Assembly: GCA_903885795.1 (NCBI GenBank)
Contig: CAISJV010000072.1
Location: forward strand, 1-57,167
DNA: 57,167 bases
Source: an uncultured delta proteobacterium
GTDB lineage: Bacteria; Desulfobacterota; Syntrophia; Syntrophales; UBA8958
Direction of reading: 5' to 3'
Position numbers and translations under genes: made by a program. The notes beneath the pieces were generated by a model. That model was not told where the DNA came from. It saw only the letters and a program-made list of their open reading frames with translations, and ran no database searches. Of this stretch, positions 53,896 through 57,167 are shown piece by piece (positions within the stretch are counted from its first letter, which is position 1; each line of letters opens with the position of its first letter).

Positions 53896-55266
53896 TCAGA
53901 TTTTCAGCACGTAATATCTGAGCCAAACATAGAGGGTGCAGATTATAACCGACTCGATCATGAGTGGCATGCCGTAAAGCATGAATTTTTTGAAGGATAT
54001 GGGGCTTCCCATCTTTTCAGCCATGCCGACGACGATGACGTTCGCCGAGGCCCCGATCGCGGTGCCGTTCCCGCCGAGGCAGGCCCCCAGGGCCAGGGAC
54101 CACCAGATGGGCATCAGATCCGGATGATGGAGGAGCTGAGTGCCGGAAAGATTAGGCCAGAGCTGTTTGGCCATATCGATGATCAAGGGGTTCATCGTCG
54201 CGACATAGGGGATATTGTCGATGAAGGCCGAGGCGAAGGCGGAGAACCACATGACGACCATAGTCGTTCCGAAAAGATTGCCCTGGGTGATGTTAAGGAC
54301 TTCCATGGACATCCACTTGATCAGGCCGACCTTGACCACGCCGCCGATGATGATGAACAGCCCGATGAAGAAGAAAAGGGTCGCCCATTCCGCCTCGGCA
54401 AGGACCTGGTGAGGATCTTTGATGCCGGAAACAAGGAGGAGCAATCCCGCCCCGAAAAGGGCAATCGTAGCAGGCTGCAGATGGAGCATGCCGTGGAAGA
54501 CAAACCCAGTGATGGTGACGCCCAGGACAATCAGTGATTTATTCAGAAGAACGGGGTCCTTGATGGCCTCCCTCTCGTCCATGGCCATAATCCGTTCCTT
54601 GAGCTCCTCCCGGACGGTCAGGCGCTTGCCAAAAATAAACTTGATACTGATGATATAGGCGATGAGCACCACGATAATGACCGGTGTCAGGTGGTAGATG
54701 AAGGCCATGAAATCGAGCTGCGCCTTGGAGGCAATCATGATGTTCGGCGGATCGCCAATCAAGGTGGCCGTTCCGCCGATGTTGGAGGCCAGGGCCTCGG
54801 TGATCAGATAGGGCACCACATCCAGCTCCAGGGCCTGACAGATCAGCAGTGTTACCGGAGCAATGAGCAGAACCGTCGTCACGTTATCGAGAAATGCCGA
54901 AACCACGGCCGTGACCACAGAGAAAATAGCCATGATCTTGAATGGTTCGCCCCTCGCGACTTTGGCGCTCCTGATGGCTATATACTCGAAGACCCCCGTG
55001 GGTTTCATGATGTTGATGATCACCATCATGCTGATCAACAAAAAAATGACGTTCCAGTCCGCGCCGAGATCGAGGGAGTGAAAGGCCTCTTCCTGGGTGA
55101 GAATGCCCAGAACGATCATGAGGGAAGCGCCGCAAATGGCCACGGTGGTCTTATGGATTTTTTCCGAGACAATCAGGGCATAGGCCCCGATGAATATACA
55201 TGTGGCAATCCAGAAGGGCCATCCCATAACTACCTGATGAGGTGCGGCGGCAGCATCAGGCGTCAT
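53896..55266 (-). CDS. ArsB/NhaD-superfamily ion transporter
   Basis: A 456-aa inner-membrane protein with about 11-12 hydrophobic segments. FLDNVTTVLLIAPVT and ALASNIGGTATLIGDPPNIMI are the duplicated signature loops of the ion transporter (ArsB/NhaD/CitM) superfamily, and a second set, AFIDNIPYVATMNP with GACLGGNGTAIGASANVI, closes the C-terminal half. NhaD-type Na+/H+ antiport is the likeliest role; arsenite or anion transport are alternatives. Its start overlaps the stop of the CBS-domain gene by 4 bp. Confidence 0.88.
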   Translation of the reverse strand: MTPDAAAAPHQVVMGWPFWIATCIFIGAYALIVSEKIHKTTVAICGASLMIVLGILTQEEAFHSLDLGADWNVIFLLISMMVIINIMKPTGVFEYIAIRSAKVARGEPFKIMAIFSVVTAVVSAFLDNVTTVLLIAPVTLLICQALELDVVPYLITEALASNIGGTATLIGDPPNIMIASKAQLDFMAFIYHLTPVIIVVLIAYIISIKFIFGKRLTVREELKERIMAMDEREAIKDPVLLNKSLIVLGVTITGFVFHGMLHLQPATIALFGAGLLLLVSGIKDPHQVLAEAEWATLFFFIGLFIIIGGVVKVGLIKWMSMEVLNITQGNLFGTTMVVMWFSAFASAFIDNIPYVATMNPLIIDMAKQLWPNLSGTQLLHHPDLMPIWWSLALGACLGGNGTAIGASANVIVVGMAEKMGSPISFKKFMLYGMPLMIESVIICTLYVWLRYYVLKI

Positions 55267-55751
55267 CTTTTACCTCCCGGACGATCATCAAACATGGCAT
55301 TTGTTATGGTGTTGAAAACATCCCTTTCGTAAATCATCCCGACGACTTTCCCCGCCTGATCGAGAACTGGCACGCGTTTGATGTCGTGTTTGATCATCAG
55401 GTCAACGCACTCCATAAGCGAATTATTTTCCTGCACCGTCCAAAGGTCCCGGCTCATATGGGCGGCGACCTTTTCAGCCCCGGCCCTCTTGGCCAGCGAT
55501 TCCAGCATGCCGTCCCAGGTAAAATTACCGAGATTCATCATCGACATGTAGGAGGGATATACGGCCTTGAGAATATCCCGCATGGATAAAATACCAATCA
55601 GTTTGTAATGATCGTCAAGGACAGGCAGGCCTTTGACCCCCTGTTTTTCGGCATCTCTCCTGGCAATGCGCAACATATTCACGGCGTCTTTTAGCGTAAC
55701 ATCCGGCCGGAGGAAATCATGAATCGGAATCATCAGATCTTTTACTTTCAC
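55263..55751 (-). CDS. Tandem CBS-domain protein
   Basis: A 162-aa protein made of two CBS domains (VKDLMIPIHDFLRPDVTLKD to about 62; HMSRDLWTVQENNSLMECVD to the end), a module that binds adenosyl nucleotides. It has a GTG start after AAGGAGG and overlaps the transporter gene (ATGA), so it very likely regulates the transporter in response to energy or nucleotide state. Confidence 0.88.
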   Translation of the reverse strand: MKVKDLMIPIHDFLRPDVTLKDAVNMLRIARRDAEKQGVKGLPVLDDHYKLIGILSMRDILKAVYPSYMSMMNLGNFTWDGMLESLAKRAGAEKVAAHMSRDLWTVQENNSLMECVDLMIKHDIKRVPVLDQAGKVVGMIYERDVFNTITNAMFDDRPGGKR

Positions 55752-55949
55752 AGTGCCTCCTTATGAAAAAATCCCCATCCTTTAAATATCCCCCAAGAAA
55801 CTTGCATTGTCACTGCGAGTGGCGAAAGAAATCATCGTCCTTTTGGAAACAGGCTACCTGATAGGCATAATTTATTGATATTATTGACAAGAACTCCTTT
55901 CCACGATGGAAGCATATAAGGAGTCAGACACGGCAGGATATGTCCCTGC

Positions 55950-56603
55950 TTATTTTTTTGGATAGCCCACCGACTGGGCCAGGATGATACGCTGTTCCGG
56001 CCTTAACTTCATTGCCTGACCGAGGGTGGCGCGGTCCATTGTTCCCCGGGAGACGGTCGCCAGACCCTCGGAAGCGGAATACAGGTAAACATTCTGGCTG
56101 ATAAAGCCTGTATCCAAAGCCGAATATAGGTCTTTCACATCATTGGCAGCGTTCTCCATCCTTCCGTAATCGGCAACGTAGATCAGATTGATGGGGGCAT
56201 CTTTAACATAGGACTGGGAACCGGTCAGGGCGCGGATGTCCTGGGAGAGCACGGGATCTAACCGGTGTTTCTGGGCGTTGTACAGATATAAACCCTTGTC
56301 TGTGGCCACATAGACGTCCACTTCCTGCCAGTTTTTGGCCGAGGGAACGGTTCGCTTTCCAGAATCAGGACGATTGACGCCGCAGGCGCTCCAGAGCAGG
56401 TTGGAGAGGACCCGGATGGGTAATTTGCGATTGCTGAATTCCCGGGATGACTTCCGGTCTTTCAGGACATGCATGAGGAGCCTGCCGCTGTCCATCTGAG
56501 GCTTGACAAGCTGGATGGCTTTTAGTTCCTGTGCTGGCAAGATGCCGGGGATAAAGAAAAGAATCAGCAAAACCGAGATGATAAAAACTCTTTGTCTGAG
56601 CAT
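55950..56603 (-). CDS. Exported SagB/ThcOx-type nitroreductase-like protein
   Basis: A 217-aa protein with a signal peptide (residues 1-24, PAQ site) and a nitroreductase fold of the SagB type: DRKSSREFSNRKLPIRVLSNLLWSACG, then FISQNVYLYSASEGLATVSRG and a C-terminal ILAQSVGYP. Family members are FMN oxidoreductases; export is typical of a subgroup seen in anaerobes. The substrate is unknown. There is a GGAGGG site 4 nt before the ATG. Confidence 0.85.
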   Translation of the reverse strand: MLRQRVFIISVLLILFFIPGILPAQELKAIQLVKPQMDSGRLLMHVLKDRKSSREFSNRKLPIRVLSNLLWSACGVNRPDSGKRTVPSAKNWQEVDVYVATDKGLYLYNAQKHRLDPVLSQDIRALTGSQSYVKDAPINLIYVADYGRMENAANDVKDLYSALDTGFISQNVYLYSASEGLATVSRGTMDRATLGQAMKLRPEQRIILAQSVGYPKK

Positions 56604-56775
56604 GAGACCCTCCTTGCTCGCCCTCTATACTCCAGCCGCCGCATTCTGGCAAACGGTATTTTGAGAAATTCGGTGTGCCGCATATAGCCACCGATTGATC
56701 TCAGGATCTTTACCTTCTCCATACAGGTCTATACTCGACGAAGTTGATGACGGTCTCTATCTCGGCAGTTCGTTT

Positions 56776-57104
56776 TTACAGCCACAGATCTTTTTTTAGG
56801 TTCATCCGCTTCACATGTTCCTTAATCAGGGAAAATTCAAGTTCAGACAATTTTGTCGGCTTAACCAATATCTCCGCCGGGATAGACATTTTACCGATGT
56901 CATGAATACTACCCGCCATACGGATGCCATCGATTTCCTCCTTGAGTAACCCCGTCCGCACCCGATCCCGTTCATCGGCTTTGATGACGTCGATGGGCTG
57001 CGGGGCCTCCTGAATTGTACTGCTGTGGAAATCAAGAGGAGTTGAGCGACAGCGGCCACCAATAAAACAGCCGCCAGTTGAAAGGAAATGAGACGTGGAT
57101 TCAT
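56776..57104 (-). pseudogene. Decayed HD-GYP domain gene
   Basis: Reading from 57104, an N-terminal membrane segment (LAAVLLVAAVAQLLLIS) is in one frame. Near 57010 the homology passes to another frame with EEIDGIRMAGSIHDIGKMSIP and LSELEFSLIKEH, the middle of an HD-GYP cyclic-di-GMP phosphodiesterase. The first metal His segment and everything after the GYP region are missing, so the gene is dead. Confidence 0.7.
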
Positions 57105-57167
57105 GAAGCTCTCAGACTCTCGGGGGCTGATCCATCCACTATAATGTCACTTGGATGGAGCCCCCTC

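Overview
The window looks like a chromosomal segment from a Gram-negative, probably anaerobic bacterium, most likely of the former Deltaproteobacteria (a Syntrophales/Desulfobacterota-type lineage). This placement is inferred from gene content: FdhE, a gap/tpiA/secG/tRNA-Leu cluster, large hybrid kinases, an acyl-CoA ligase, fatty-acid cis/trans isomerase and several palindromic intergenic repeats. No rRNA or marker set is present to prove it. Housekeeping DNA lies at 1-28.1 kb and 49.5-57.2 kb. The middle, 28.2-49.57 kb, is a foreign island.

Left flank. A minus-strand group encodes an acyl-CoA ligase (its A10 lysine is replaced by Val), a metallophosphoesterase and a BaiN/HI0933-type flavoprotein. 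On the plus strand follow a small unknown protein, a 1,993-aa alpha-2-macroglobulin with an intact thioester motif and its usual partner PBP1C, then a protein ending in a divergent class III nucleotidyl cyclase domain. Next come Cti (c-type haem motif), a response regulator, a fragment of a second response regulator, and a PAS-rich hybrid histidine kinase with two REC domains and an HPt domain. After these are a hotdog thioesterase, an EF-hand-like membrane protein, a Pat-like GNAT enzyme with a possibly leaderless promoter, and an amidohydrolase.

Island. A 55-bp direct repeat of the tRNA-Leu(GAG) 3' end (28200-28254 and 49512-49566) bounds a 21-kb integrative element. Its right end holds a tyrosine integrase, two small HTH proteins, a divergent sigma-54-type AAA+ regulator and a near-consensus sigma-54 promoter facing the integrase genes. 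A replication module follows (SSB-like small protein, primase-helicase, family A DNA polymerase, with iteron-like repeats upstream). The left half is defence-like cargo: a methyltransferase fused to an Mrr-like nuclease domain, a sigma-region-2-like protein, an AT-rich P-loop ATPase, a HEPN-like gene in what looks like an integron gene cassette with attC sites, an IS110-family element, and an operon of two ThsB-like TIR proteins plus a SLOG-patatin protein. A scar of an older related integrase lies just outside the left att site.

The TIR-TIR-SLOG/patatin operon is the strongest candidate for a new or little-described system. It has the logic of Thoeris (TIR enzyme makes a nucleotide signal, SLOG domain senses it), but the effector is a predicted phospholipase instead of the SIR2 NADase of classical ThsA. 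A duplicated leader of about 180 bp with an intrinsic terminator precedes both this operon and the P-loop ATPase, suggesting interchangeable modules under shared control.

Right flank. tRNA-Leu(GAG), secG, tpiA and gap follow (pgk is not between gap and tpiA; a 195-bp palindromic repeat is there), then nth, fdhE, an ArsB/NhaD-type transporter with a CBS-domain partner, an exported SagB-type nitroreductase-like protein and a broken HD-GYP gene.
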